Source: Leisingera caerulea DSM 24564 (GTDB taxonomy: Bacteria; Pseudomonadota; Alphaproteobacteria; Rhodobacterales; Rhodobacteraceae). Taken from it: a stretch of 64,000 nucleotides of DNA. A program made the position numbers and the translations under genes. The stretch spans positions 248,001-312,000 of the forward strand of contig NZ_AXBI01000020.1 in the NCBI RefSeq assembly GCF_000473325.1. Direction: 5' to 3'. Below the pieces are notes generated by a model. That model was not told where the DNA came from and did no database searches. It saw only the letters and a program-made list of their open reading frames with translations. Of this stretch, positions 21,792 to 29,422 are shown piece by piece (the stretch's first letter is position 1; each line of letters starts with the position of its first letter).

Positions 21792-22394
21792 ATGACCATG
21801 CCAGCCTGCGCGAACTGCGACGCCCCAGAAGCCGCCTCCTTCTCAGATGGCCGGCTCATTGATGGCGGGTACGGGCAATTCGATGAGATCAGTCTGGTCT
21901 GGCTCGATCGCAGCGCTGCCGTTGAGGGCGCGCTGTGTGATGCATGCCTCGAAAGCCTTCTGACCCAATCGACCATCGAAATTTACGATGAGCCGGGCAT
22001 GTTCGAGGCGGGGCGCCGCCCCGGCCTGGCCGCATACCAGGCGCTTTTTGAGGCCGGCGCAGACCGCATTCGGCACAGCTTCCATGATCTCAACGGAACA
22101 AGGGTGTATGCCAGCCGCCCCCTCGGCGGCGATGGCTGGAAGGCCATAGTGGAGCTGCGCGCGCAGCTCTGCAATGACGACACCTTCAGCGAGGTTGCCC
22201 AGCGTGAACACAAACAGCCCGGCATCCTGGCGCTGCGCACTGGTGAGGCTCACGCGATCTCCGCCATTGCCCTGGGGTATGGGGAAGAGGATCCGGGCTT
22301 CAAACAGGCTGCGGCGCAATGGGCTGCAAGACGCGTCGAGATCGATGATCGAATAGAGCGCAACCGGCAGAGCTTGCTTGGCCCCATGATGTAG
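21792..22394 (+). CDS. Zinc-binding hypothetical protein, 200 aa
   Basis: ATG at 21792, with a second Met at 21798 better spaced from CGAGGG. Paired Cys motifs CANCDAP (about residue 6) and CDACLES (about residue 49) suggest a zinc knuckle around an otherwise acidic N-terminus. The remainder is helical and ends RIERNRQSLLGPMM. No enzyme motif recognised. The region 22395-22645 after it carries an imperfect inverted repeat (GCATCTACAC/GTGTAGAGATGC). Confidence 0.65.
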   Translation: MTMPACANCDAPEAASFSDGRLIDGGYGQFDEISLVWLDRSAAVEGALCDACLESLLTQSTIEIYDEPGMFEAGRRPGLAAYQALFEAGADRIRHSFHDLNGTRVYASRPLGGDGWKAIVELRAQLCNDDTFSEVAQREHKQPGILALRTGEAHAISAIALGYGEEDPGFKQAAAQWAARRVEIDDRIERNRQSLLGPMM

Positions 22395-22645
22395 CAGCGC
22401 TTCCGCATCTACACAGAAACGTAACCCTTGGATTCCACAAGTGTAGAGATGCAGTAGTCCAGCATTGGCGCCATACCATTTGTAGATTGCGATAATGTCT
22501 AAACCGGCACCGGCTGCCGCGAAGCGCCGCCCCAACCTGCGGATGTTCATTTTTCGCATTTCCCCTTTTGCAGTTTGCGAAAATATATTAGATTTCCTTT
22601 GAAATGTCTTAGAGCAACAGAATTCATCAAATAGGATATCCCGGC
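22395..22645. promoter_or_regulatory. Promoter region with two octamer copies
   Basis: TTTTCGCA at 22551-22558 and TGCGAAAA at 22576-22583, 25 bp apart and in opposite orientation. TATATT immediately after the second copy is a likely -10 for the 22646 gene. Confidence 0.5.
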
Positions 22646-23623
22646 ATGAGCAAGAAACTCGGAACCGTACTGATCGCTGGCGGCATCGTGCTGATTGGGG
22701 CCATTGGCGCCGCGGCCCTGCTCTCCCCTTCAACGCCCGTTGACGACAAGCCCTATGCGCGGGTCCAGGCCCCAGAGCCGGTCGCTCCCCGTGCGAAGGA
22801 CTACACCGCGCAGGTGATCGACCAATGCCTGTCGTCGACCGACCTGTCGTACCAGGAGTGCGCCGAGATCGCACCGGAGGTGACTGAGGACCTGGTAAGC
22901 ATCCGGCCCCACCCTTCTCAAAACGTTTGCGAAAACGAATACGGAGTCGGTGCATGCCATCAAGACGGCGCCGGAATGTTCCTGCCGATCGCCGCCATGC
23001 TGATCGCGACCGAACTCGTCGATGAGGTCGGCGACTACTACGAGAAGAAGACCCGGGCAGGCCGCACGGGCGTGCAGCCCATTCGCACCGGTAAGCCTGC
23101 AGCTTCGGATGGATCCGCGAAGAGCTGGTCCGCCGCCTCAGCGCCGAAGCCAGCGGTTCTTTCCAAGCCCGAACCGAAGACGATGCCCGCAACAGGCGGC
23201 TCAACCGAGAACTGGGCGGCGACATCGCGCAGCGTGCCCGCAACCGCCCCGGCCACAAAGCCGGTAAGCCTCTCAAAGCCCGCTCCGGCCGCAGCACCGA
23301 AACCCGCGCCCTCCCCTGCCGCCGCAGGCGGCTCTACCGAGAACTGGGCGGCCACCTCGCGCAGCGTGCCCGCAACGGCTTCGGCCGCAAAGCCGGTGAG
23401 CCTCTCGAAGCCCGCCCCGGCCGCAGCGGCGAAGCCCGCACCCAAGACTGTGCCTGCCGCATCGTCTTCCGCAGCGCCGGTTCAGAAGAGCGCTCCGAAA
23501 CCGCAGAGGCCTGCGGTCAAAAGCCCACCCGTTCAACGCCAGCGGGCCACTCCGAAACGGCACAGCTCTTCGAAGAGCTCCACAAGAAGGTCTTCCGGCA
23601 ACAGCCGCCGCAGGCGGCGCTGA
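22646..23623 (+). CDS. DUF1190/YgiB-like membrane-anchored protein with repeats, 325 aa
   Basis: N-terminal membrane anchor (TVLIAGGIVLIGAIGAAALL). Then a DUF1190-like domain: QVIDQCLSSTDLSYQECAE, NVCENEYGVGACHQDGAGMFLP and IAAMLIATELVDE (about residues 54-128). Two imperfect repeats of about 42 residues follow (each starting GGSTENWAATSRSVPAT and ending in a KPAP run). The last 50 residues are extremely basic and Ser-rich, ending RRSSGNSRRRRR. The layout suggests an inner-membrane anchor with a long periplasmic or envelope-binding tail. Family members are envelope proteins of unknown function. Confidence 0.7.
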   Translation: MSKKLGTVLIAGGIVLIGAIGAAALLSPSTPVDDKPYARVQAPEPVAPRAKDYTAQVIDQCLSSTDLSYQECAEIAPEVTEDLVSIRPHPSQNVCENEYGVGACHQDGAGMFLPIAAMLIATELVDEVGDYYEKKTRAGRTGVQPIRTGKPAASDGSAKSWSAASAPKPAVLSKPEPKTMPATGGSTENWAATSRSVPATAPATKPVSLSKPAPAAAPKPAPSPAAAGGSTENWAATSRSVPATASAAKPVSLSKPAPAAAAKPAPKTVPAASSSAAPVQKSAPKPQRPAVKSPPVQRQRATPKRHSSSKSSTRRSSGNSRRRRR

Positions 23624-23748
23624 ATGCGCGCCACAGCCTGAACCAGGAGGCCAGCCACCAGGCTGGCCTTTTATTTTGAGCAGGCGGCCAGGCGGCGCAG
23701 ATGCACCAAGAGAACATTCAATCAGGCAAGCGGCACCAGGAGGCTATG

Positions 23749-23934
23749 ATGCGTATCGGGAATGTGGAGAAAGAACTGCTGGAAAAGGCCCTGTTGGACG
23801 GAAGGCTTACGGGGATGGCCCGCGCAAGGCGGGCCGAGCGCGACGCGCTGGAGCGGCTTCGATCCAAAGGGCTGATGCATGAGGCGGGTGGTATCTGGTT
23901 TCCTACCAGCGCCGCGGAAGAGCTGATGTCCTGA
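23749..23934 (+). CDS. Small helix-turn-helix-like protein, 61 aa
   Basis: AGGAGG just before tandem ATGs (23746, 23749). The peptide MRIGNVEKELLEKALLDGRLTG is followed by a basic helix (ARARRAERDALERLRSKG) and GGIWFPTSAAEELMS, which resembles a winged-helix or excisionase-size regulator, though no clear HTH motif is seen. A terminator follows at 24000. Confidence 0.6.
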   Translation: MRIGNVEKELLEKALLDGRLTGMARARRAERDALERLRSKGLMHEAGGIWFPTSAAEELMS

Positions 23935-24000
23935 ACGAGCGCGCAGGGCGCTAGCGGGCCTGGCAGAGTGGCAGACCGCTCTTCAAGCCTTGAAAATAAG

Positions 24001-24035
24001 AACGGGCGGCCAGATCTCTCCGGCCGCCCGTTTCA
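24001..24035. terminator. Terminator between convergent genes
   Basis: ACGGGCGGCC and GGCCGCCCGT, exact 10-bp arms around AGATCTCTCC, between the 23749 (+) and 24051 (-) genes. Confidence 0.75.
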
Positions 24036-24050
24036 CCTCTTCGATGCTCC

Positions 24051-25088
24051 TTAGGCTGCCGCGGGCAGCCTGCCCAGAGACCGCTGGAACGCCTGCAGGC
24101 CAATCCGCTCTGTCGCAATGTAGTGCAGCTGCATTCCGGTCAGGTCATGGTCGTCAGGCAAATGGAACACATGGGCCTTCTGTTCCCGGCAGCGTGTGCC
24201 CACAAAGACGGCGCCAATCCGGTCGAAGGCGGCCTTGGCCTCCCCGGCCGTGATCTTGAGGCCGCCCGCATCCAGCGCAAAAATCGTGCTATTGACCTGA
24301 GCGGATGACAGATCAGTCAGGGCCTCTGCGGAGCCAGGATCCTGAACCTCCCGCACCAGAATGCCCACCGATTGGCTGACTTCACACACCGCCCCGGTAT
24401 GGGCGCGCAGCAGTTCCGCCTTCTCCTCATCATCAAAATGCGCGACCAGATGCACATCTTCATTCAGGGCCGCAACGGCCATACCCGCGGCCAGGGTCAT
24501 GTCATCGTTATCCGCATAAACGAGCACGTTTCTGGCACTCTGAACACCGGCCCGGAGTAGATCTTCCTTGCTGGACAGAGATTCAGCGCGCACGAAGGAG
24601 ATCTGGCTGTGATCGATGTTCACATCCTGCCGCGCAACGAGGATGAGGGGGCCGCAGCGCTTATTGCCCGCCTTGATCTCATCGATCATCTTGCGGGTCC
24701 GCACCGGGTGATATCCAATCAGGACGGTCGCGCCCTGAACGTCGCTGAAATCGCCGTTACCGTTCATTCGTTTTCTCCAGATATGCGCAAATGCAATGCC
24801 GACTTTCGCAAGCATCAGCGGGGTAATCGTCAAGCTGCCAGGCACCAGCCACAGTGCGACCACCATTTTCCCCCAGCTTGTCAGGGGGGAAAGGTCACCG
24901 TAACCAAAGGTCGAGATTGAGACCATATAGTAGTAGATGAACTCCACCGCCGGGGTGAGATGGCCCTCTCCCGCGAGCCAGAGACCGGCCCAAGTGACAG
25001 CGGCGTGAATAGAAAACATGGCCAGCAGAACCTGCCAGCGCATCTCTGCGGCCATTACATAGAGCCGCAGCACCAAGTGATTGATCAT
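24051..25088 (-). CDS. Two-TM potassium channel with RCK (TrkA-N) domain, 345 aa
   Basis: Start set at MINHLVLRLY. TM1 is about residues 18-38 (WQVLLAMFSIHAAVTWAGLWL), the pore helix and filter follow (SISTFGYGD, T-x-GYGD signature at about 58-66), then TM2 (MVVALWLVPGSLTITPLMLAKVG). Residues about 118-250 form an RCK/TrkA-N Rossmann domain (ATVLIGYHPVRTRKMIDEI), and a second RCK-like half follows. Such channels are gated by ions or nucleotides. Complete channels are rare on phage or plasmid elements. The promoter at 25121-25149 is clear and bracketed by two octamers. Confidence 0.88.
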   Translation of the reverse strand: MINHLVLRLYVMAAEMRWQVLLAMFSIHAAVTWAGLWLAGEGHLTPAVEFIYYYMVSISTFGYGDLSPLTSWGKMVVALWLVPGSLTITPLMLAKVGIAFAHIWRKRMNGNGDFSDVQGATVLIGYHPVRTRKMIDEIKAGNKRCGPLILVARQDVNIDHSQISFVRAESLSSKEDLLRAGVQSARNVLVYADNDDMTLAAGMAVAALNEDVHLVAHFDDEEKAELLRAHTGAVCEVSQSVGILVREVQDPGSAEALTDLSSAQVNSTIFALDAGGLKITAGEAKAAFDRIGAVFVGTRCREQKAHVFHLPDDHDLTGMQLHYIATERIGLQAFQRSLGRLPAAA

Positions 25089-25120
25089 TCTCTCACCCAA
25101 TTTGCGAAAATTATTTCCGC

Positions 25121-25149
25121 AATATTTCAATCAGCGCCAGGCGTGTCAA
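25121..25149 (-). promoter_or_regulatory. Sigma70-type promoter bracketed by two octamers
   Basis: On the minus strand: TTGACA (25149-25144), 17-bp spacer, AATATT (25126-25121). Octamers lie at 25159-25166 (about 10 bp upstream of the -35) and 25103-25110 (just after the expected transcription start). It drives the K+ channel gene. Confidence 0.7.
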
Positions 25150-25413
25150 TCATATTGTTTTTCGCATCTTCTTGTTCGCGGCGGGCTTACCGGGAACCCA
25201 GCGGAAGTTCCGCAAGGTGCTGAGGGCATAGATGCCCCCGCAGCCAATCAAAACGCTCCACAAAACGGATTCCTGAAGGATGCCGACCGCGGCTGCGAAG
25301 AAAAATGGCCCGCTCAGGAGGCCGCGCAGGTCGCGTTTGAGCTTTGCACCGCATTTGGGGCAATCGAGTTGCCCTGGCTTCAGCTCCCCGCCACAAATCC
25401 CGCATCCGATCAT
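25150..25413 (-). CDS. Zinc-ribbon membrane protein, 87 aa
   Basis: Start at the Met with GGAG 6 nt upstream (an earlier in-frame ATG lies at 25425). N-terminal CGICGGELKPGQLDCPKCG is a four-Cys zinc ribbon. A hydrophobic pair follows (PFFFAAAVGILQESVLWSVLIGCGGIYAL), then a basic end NKKMRKTI, which is encoded by an octamer copy. Family of zinc-ribbon membrane proteins; role unknown. Its end reaches into the promoter of the K+ channel gene downstream. Confidence 0.7.
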   Translation of the reverse strand: MIGCGICGGELKPGQLDCPKCGAKLKRDLRGLLSGPFFFAAAVGILQESVLWSVLIGCGGIYALSTLRNFRWVPGKPAANKKMRKTI

Positions 25414-25594
25414 GCTCGTCTCCATTAAAAGGCTTTCCCGGACGTGGCCGGATTGTTCCGTGCGTCAAATCTACCACCGTCCAGCCTGGAGCAGGAACGC
25501 CGGGTCGCGTGGAAATTGTGGATAACTGGATAGTTTTCTTCTTCTTTTCGCAGGCCCGTGCTGAACTGAAGGAGCAACAGCAAGGAGGTACGCC

Positions 25595-25729
25595 ATGCGC
25601 AACACCCTGTCCTCCACCCTCAGCACGCGGGGCATGTCTTTTGACCGCCTCCGCTCCGGGCCCAGGGAGGGCTCTGAGCTGAACGGCCTCTGTTGCGGCT
25701 GGGAGATCCCCCGCCTTGACCCGGGATAG
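25595..25729 (+). CDS. Very small protein, 44 aa
   Basis: Excellent ribosome binding site (AAGGAGGT, 6 nt before ATG) and TTTTCGCA at 25545-25552, 43 bp upstream, give it a complete gene-like 5' end. Peptide begins MRNTLSSTLSTRGMSFDRLR and ends GWEIPRLDPG, with CC in the middle. No homologue recognised. Confidence 0.6.
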   Translation: MRNTLSSTLSTRGMSFDRLRSGPREGSELNGLCCGWEIPRLDPG

Positions 25730-25947
25730 TCTCCGATCCAGGCCCGCCGGGCCATGACCCCTGCGATGTCTGATCGCATAAAAAAGGCCGCGTCATCTGG
25801 CGCGGTCACCGCTATCCGAAACCTTACGCAAGGAATGCGAATAATTTATTTGCATGCCAGTGAAAAATCGTGCAACTGTCCCGCGCATGGGACGGGCAGC
25901 ATTGTTCGCGATGCCTGGCCAAGCACATTGATTGAATAGAGACTGAT

Positions 25948-26586
25948 ATGCCTGACTACTGCCAGCGCACGGATTCCCTGCGCCCTGTCGCTTCTGCTTT
26001 TCCAGCCGACTCCATCCCCGCCCCGTCGAATGGCGAACCGCGCAAAAGTGCGAAAAATCCCGGCGCAGGTGATGGCCTGCATCAAACTGCCAGCATCATA
26101 AAAAACTACTGCGTGCCGCTGATCGAGCACCTGAACCGCGGCATGACAAAGGGGCAGATCCCCCTGCCAGCCCTGGATGCCGCCTTTCTTGCTTTGGAGG
26201 CCCTCAAGGATGCAGACCTGCCTGGCGCCGGTTGGCGTGTGGTCGCAGGACGCATCACCATGATTGAAGGATCCGGTTCGCTGTATCAGAAGGGTTTCTG
26301 GCTGCAAGCCGACGATGGCCGCATTCTGGATCTTAACCGTCCGGACCTGGACGCCGGTGTCCGCGTTACCAGGGCGGAAGACAGCCTGATCGCGGAGTAC
26401 CGCTTTGAGAAGGCGCTTACCGACCGCAAAACCAGCCCGCTCTACCGGATCTGGAAGGGCGAAATCGAAGGCTACACCGACTTTGCCAGCCGGGCCGCCA
26501 TGCGCAGCGCCTATGAGGGAATGAAACAGAAGGTGGCTCAGGCGCTGGCTGCCTCCCTGTCTGCCGGAAACGCCGGCCGCCATTAG
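25948..26586 (+). CDS. Hypothetical protein, paralogue of the next gene, 212 aa
   Basis: A disordered N-terminus (about 40 residues, crossed by an octamer copy at 26049) precedes a domain with DLPGAGWRVVAGRITM...GFWLQADDGRILDLNRPDL at about residues 90-132. The same W-R-x-V-x-G ... W-L-x-x-D-G-x-I-L-D pattern recurs in the 26645 gene. The C-terminus is helical. This pattern recalls small papain-like or transglutaminase-like folds, but no catalytic Cys is evident, so I leave function open. Confidence 0.7.
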   Translation: MPDYCQRTDSLRPVASAFPADSIPAPSNGEPRKSAKNPGAGDGLHQTASIIKNYCVPLIEHLNRGMTKGQIPLPALDAAFLALEALKDADLPGAGWRVVAGRITMIEGSGSLYQKGFWLQADDGRILDLNRPDLDAGVRVTRAEDSLIAEYRFEKALTDRKTSPLYRIWKGEIEGYTDFASRAAMRSAYEGMKQKVAQALAASLSAGNAGRH

Positions 26587-26644
26587 CCCTTCTGGTTTTC
26601 ACGCTTTGCCGCGATCATCACTTCAATCATTGAGGAGATCCTGC

Positions 26645-27304
26645 GTGAGCCCCCAGAGAAATCTCATCCCCGGCCCCTGGCCGGTCCCCGCACAAGCTGC
26701 TGAGCGCCCGGTGCGCCTGGAGCGTTCCGATGGAACCGTTCTTGATGCATTTGCGGATTTCGAAACAGCAATCCGCTACCGTGAAGAGCAGGAACTGGGC
26801 GCCGAATGGGAGATCCGGGATGCCCGCGGAGAACCCACCGACATGGATCGGATGCTCCTCCTCGGGATGGTGCTGCGGGACCATCTGCGGTCGATCTGGC
26901 GCCACAAGCAATTCGATCTGCTCCTGCATGGAGAAGTGCGAAAATTGCCGAACGTTTCTTGCGATGGCTTGCAGGACCTCTCCGCTCTGAGCGCCGCAGC
27001 GGCCCTGAATGACGCGGGCCATGACAACTGGCGCGCCGTCACCGGCCTTGTTCATTCCGGCAGGCTCAGCACGAAACACGCCTGGCTGGAGCGCGAGGAC
27101 GGGCTGATCCTTGATTTCATGGCCGACAGGTTCGGCCGCGGCCCTCTGGCGCTCATTGAACCGAACGGCCGGCAAGACGCGTGCTACGAAGCTGAAGGAA
27201 GCCCTTCAGGCCATGATGAATGGTCACCCTGGACAGAAAGGCTTCCCTCGAAAATATCCGCCATCCTCCCGGAGCCGGAACGGGATCTCGCACCTGCAAT
27301 GTGA
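26645..27304 (+). CDS. Hypothetical protein, paralogue of the previous gene, 219 aa
   Basis: GTG start with GAGGAG 9 nt upstream. The C-terminal half carries DNWRAVTGLVHSGRLSTKHAWLERED followed by GLILDFMADR, matching the core of the 25948 protein. The N-terminal half has a beta segment (RPVRLERSDGTVLDAFADFETAIRYREEQE). Stop is 3 bp before an octamer (27308). The pair probably arose by duplication and divergence. Confidence 0.7.
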   Translation: MSPQRNLIPGPWPVPAQAAERPVRLERSDGTVLDAFADFETAIRYREEQELGAEWEIRDARGEPTDMDRMLLLGMVLRDHLRSIWRHKQFDLLLHGEVRKLPNVSCDGLQDLSALSAAAALNDAGHDNWRAVTGLVHSGRLSTKHAWLEREDGLILDFMADRFGRGPLALIEPNGRQDACYEAEGSPSGHDEWSPWTERLPSKISAILPEPERDLAPAM

Positions 27305-27605
27305 CAATGCGAAAAACCTTCGCCGCCCAGATCTCAGGCCAGCTCACAGGGCGCGTTATACGCAGATTGCCATCAGCCCACACGGGAGGCGTCTGTAATT
27401 TTGCCTAACATTTTAGGCACCAGATTTGCGAAATACGGATTGCCAAATTTGGGGGGATTGGATAGGGTCACCGCACACGCTGACAGCTTCCCATCTGCGG
27501 GTATCTGCCAGCAGTTTTTTCTTGTACCCGTAGTAAATTTTACCTGCCCCAAAACCGTGGGCCATCCGAGCCTGAATGGCGAAAAACTGAAAAGGACGTT
27601 GGAAT
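27305..27605. other. AT-richer non-coding gap (301 bp)
   Basis: Less GC-rich than its surroundings. It holds the octamer at 27308-27315, a near-copy TTTGCGAAAT at 27423 and a small palindrome TGCCTAA-CAT-TTTAGGCA near 27403-27419. No ORF or tRNA. It could be a regulatory or replication site; nothing decisive. Confidence 0.4.
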
Positions 27606-27992
27606 ATGCTTACGACTGCCATGCATTGCGACGGAGACCAGGAGCGTATGGGATACGCAGACTTCCCAATGATCTCCCTGTTCGAAAGCAACGCATCGCG
27701 CCTTTCCGATAATCAACGGCGCTACCTGACCCTGCCCATTATCGCGGATGCTATCGACATGAACCTCTCCGACCCCGAGCTTCTCGGCGCGGTCGAGGCC
27801 CTGGTCAATGCGGGCAAAATCGAGCGGCGGGCTCATTTTGTCGATGCGCAGGACAACGTTCATGACTTCGATGCGGCAACCTATGAAGAGGCAATCCGCC
27901 AGGGGAAGTTCAGCCACCCGGACACCGGCGAGGTGATCGAGGGCGTTGACTTTCTGGCCCCTTACTGGGCAGTTCCGTCAGCCGCCTCCTGA
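27606..27992 (+). CDS. Hypothetical protein, 128 aa
   Basis: AAAAGGACG precedes the ATG. The middle LSDPELLGAVEALVNAGKIERRAHFVDAQDNVH could be a winged-helix: helices, then a two-strand wing. It ends DFLAPYWAVPSAAS. Convergent with the next gene, 3 bp apart. No family recognised. Confidence 0.65.
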   Translation: MLTTAMHCDGDQERMGYADFPMISLFESNASRLSDNQRRYLTLPIIADAIDMNLSDPELLGAVEALVNAGKIERRAHFVDAQDNVHDFDAATYEEAIRQGKFSHPDTGEVIEGVDFLAPYWAVPSAAS

Positions 27993-27995
27993 TCC

Positions 27996-29078
27996 TCACA
28001 AGTCTCGACCCGGGGGTGCCAGATTGTCCTCATTGCCCTCGGGAGACCCGCTCAAACAGCTCTTCAGCTCAAGCACCTGCTCCTCCAGGTGCCGCACCCT
28101 GGCAAGGGCGCGGGAGAGAACGTCAACGCTCTCAGGGTTTCCGGACCCGCGGCGGTAGTTCGCATAGATGTCAAAGAAGGTTTTCTCGAACTCACTGCCC
28201 CTGAGCAAGTCGATATAATTGGCATCCCGCAATGCCTGGTCATCCGCTCGCCGGATCGCCAAGCTCCGGGCGTCGGAGAGCGCCTCCTCAAGGATCCTGC
28301 AGCGCGCCATGAGAGCGGCATCGCCCGCCCCGGCCCCAATCTTGGCCGCCAGAACCTCCAGCAAACCCTCGTGCAGAATCTGGTCCTGCGCCCCCTCGGA
28401 GACTTCGGCCCCATATTGTGAGATGGCAGCCGCGCGCACGTCTTCGAACGCCTCCTGAAGGGACGGAAAGGCACGGATCGGCAGTCCGGCGTCGCCAACA
28501 GAGGACACCGGAATTCCACGCGCCATCGCCGCACCTGCCAGCATCAGCTCATGCGGTGTCGGGCTCCTGCGCACGATAAGCCCGCGAAATCTCTTGAGAT
28601 CCGCCATATCATCAATGGGCTGCACTGTGATGCGGTTGCGGACCTGCAGGTCCCGCGCAAAGCCGCCCTGCCCGCACCATGCATGATCCGGGTGGTCGGG
28701 TGCGGGCTGGGTGATGCCATAGGTGTGGGCGGGAAATGGCATGTGCCAAACGCCTTGCAGGATCGACTTCAGGCTTCGGGCTGCGGCCGCAAGCTCAGCT
28801 GGGTCCAGCCGCCCCTCCTCTGCAGACGCAATCAGCGGGTCAAAGATGGCCGCGGCCAGATCATCCGGCTCCTCTCGCTCATTGATCACCCCGGACCGGG
28901 CCGTTTCCATCTGGCGGATCAGCCCGTAAAAGAACTGCCGCGCCTTCCTGCTGCCGGTCTCAAATTCAGGCTGGCCATCGCCCCCCAGGAGGCGGGAGCA
29001 GAGTTCCTCTGCCGCTTGCCGGAAGCCGTCGCCTCGCAGCTGCGCAAGAATATAAGAGAATTCCCGGGCTTCACGCAT
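27996..29078 (-). CDS. Hypothetical protein with C-terminal coiled coil, 360 aa
   Basis: Start set at MREAREFSYILAQLRGDGF, overlapping the stop of the upstream gene by 8 bp. The middle contains a beta/alpha stretch (DMADLKRFRGLIVRRSPTPHELMLAGAAMARGIPVSSVG). The end forms a heptad-like helix (VLSRALARVRHLEEQVLELKSCLSG). Helical N-terminal third. Possibly a structural or scaffold-type protein; no family recognised. Confidence 0.7.
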   Translation of the reverse strand: MREAREFSYILAQLRGDGFRQAAEELCSRLLGGDGQPEFETGSRKARQFFYGLIRQMETARSGVINEREEPDDLAAAIFDPLIASAEEGRLDPAELAAAARSLKSILQGVWHMPFPAHTYGITQPAPDHPDHAWCGQGGFARDLQVRNRITVQPIDDMADLKRFRGLIVRRSPTPHELMLAGAAMARGIPVSSVGDAGLPIRAFPSLQEAFEDVRAAAISQYGAEVSEGAQDQILHEGLLEVLAAKIGAGAGDAALMARCRILEEALSDARSLAIRRADDQALRDANYIDLLRGSEFEKTFFDIYANYRRGSGNPESVDVLSRALARVRHLEEQVLELKSCLSGSPEGNEDNLAPPGRDL

Positions 29079-29373
29079 GTTGTGTTTTCCTAGCCTCTTT
29101 CCAGGCCGCCGCCAGATCGAAGGTTTCACCTCCGACTTCAAGAACGGGGCGTGTTTCAAATTCGTGCCGGCACCGCGAGCACCGCAGCAGAAAGTAGCTT
29201 GGGCCGCCGCCGCTCGGCGGCTCGATCTCGCTCATGCGCACCCGCGCACCGCATCGTGCGCAGGCGCAGGGCGCAAAGGGCGCGCAATCCCATCGCGAGA
29301 TCCCCGCGATCTCCGCCGCGGGCGTGCCGCTGCGGCGGCTCTTGCGGGGCTTTGCTCGTTGCGAAGCGCTCAT
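29071..29373 (-). CDS. Zinc-ribbon protein, 100 aa
   Basis: CAGGAGAG precedes the ATG. Basic N-terminus, then CACARCGARVRM and FLLRCSRCRHEFETRPVL, two CxxC pairs forming a zinc ribbon (residues about 37-72). Overlaps the start of the next gene on the same strand. A nucleic-acid-binding role is plausible. Confidence 0.7.
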   Translation of the reverse strand: MSASQRAKPRKSRRSGTPAAEIAGISRWDCAPFAPCACARCGARVRMSEIEPPSGGGPSYFLLRCSRCRHEFETRPVLEVGGETFDLAAAWKEARKTQHA

Positions 29374-29422
29374 CGCTGCTCTCCTGGCATGCCGCCAGCG
29401 GATGGCTGGTGCCCCGTCCGCA

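Noticed and set aside
21843..23297. 484-codon ORF on the minus strand over two plus genes
   Set aside because: Arg/Ser/Pro-rich composition of a shadow frame; the plus genes have ribosome binding sites, zinc motifs and DUF1190-like features.
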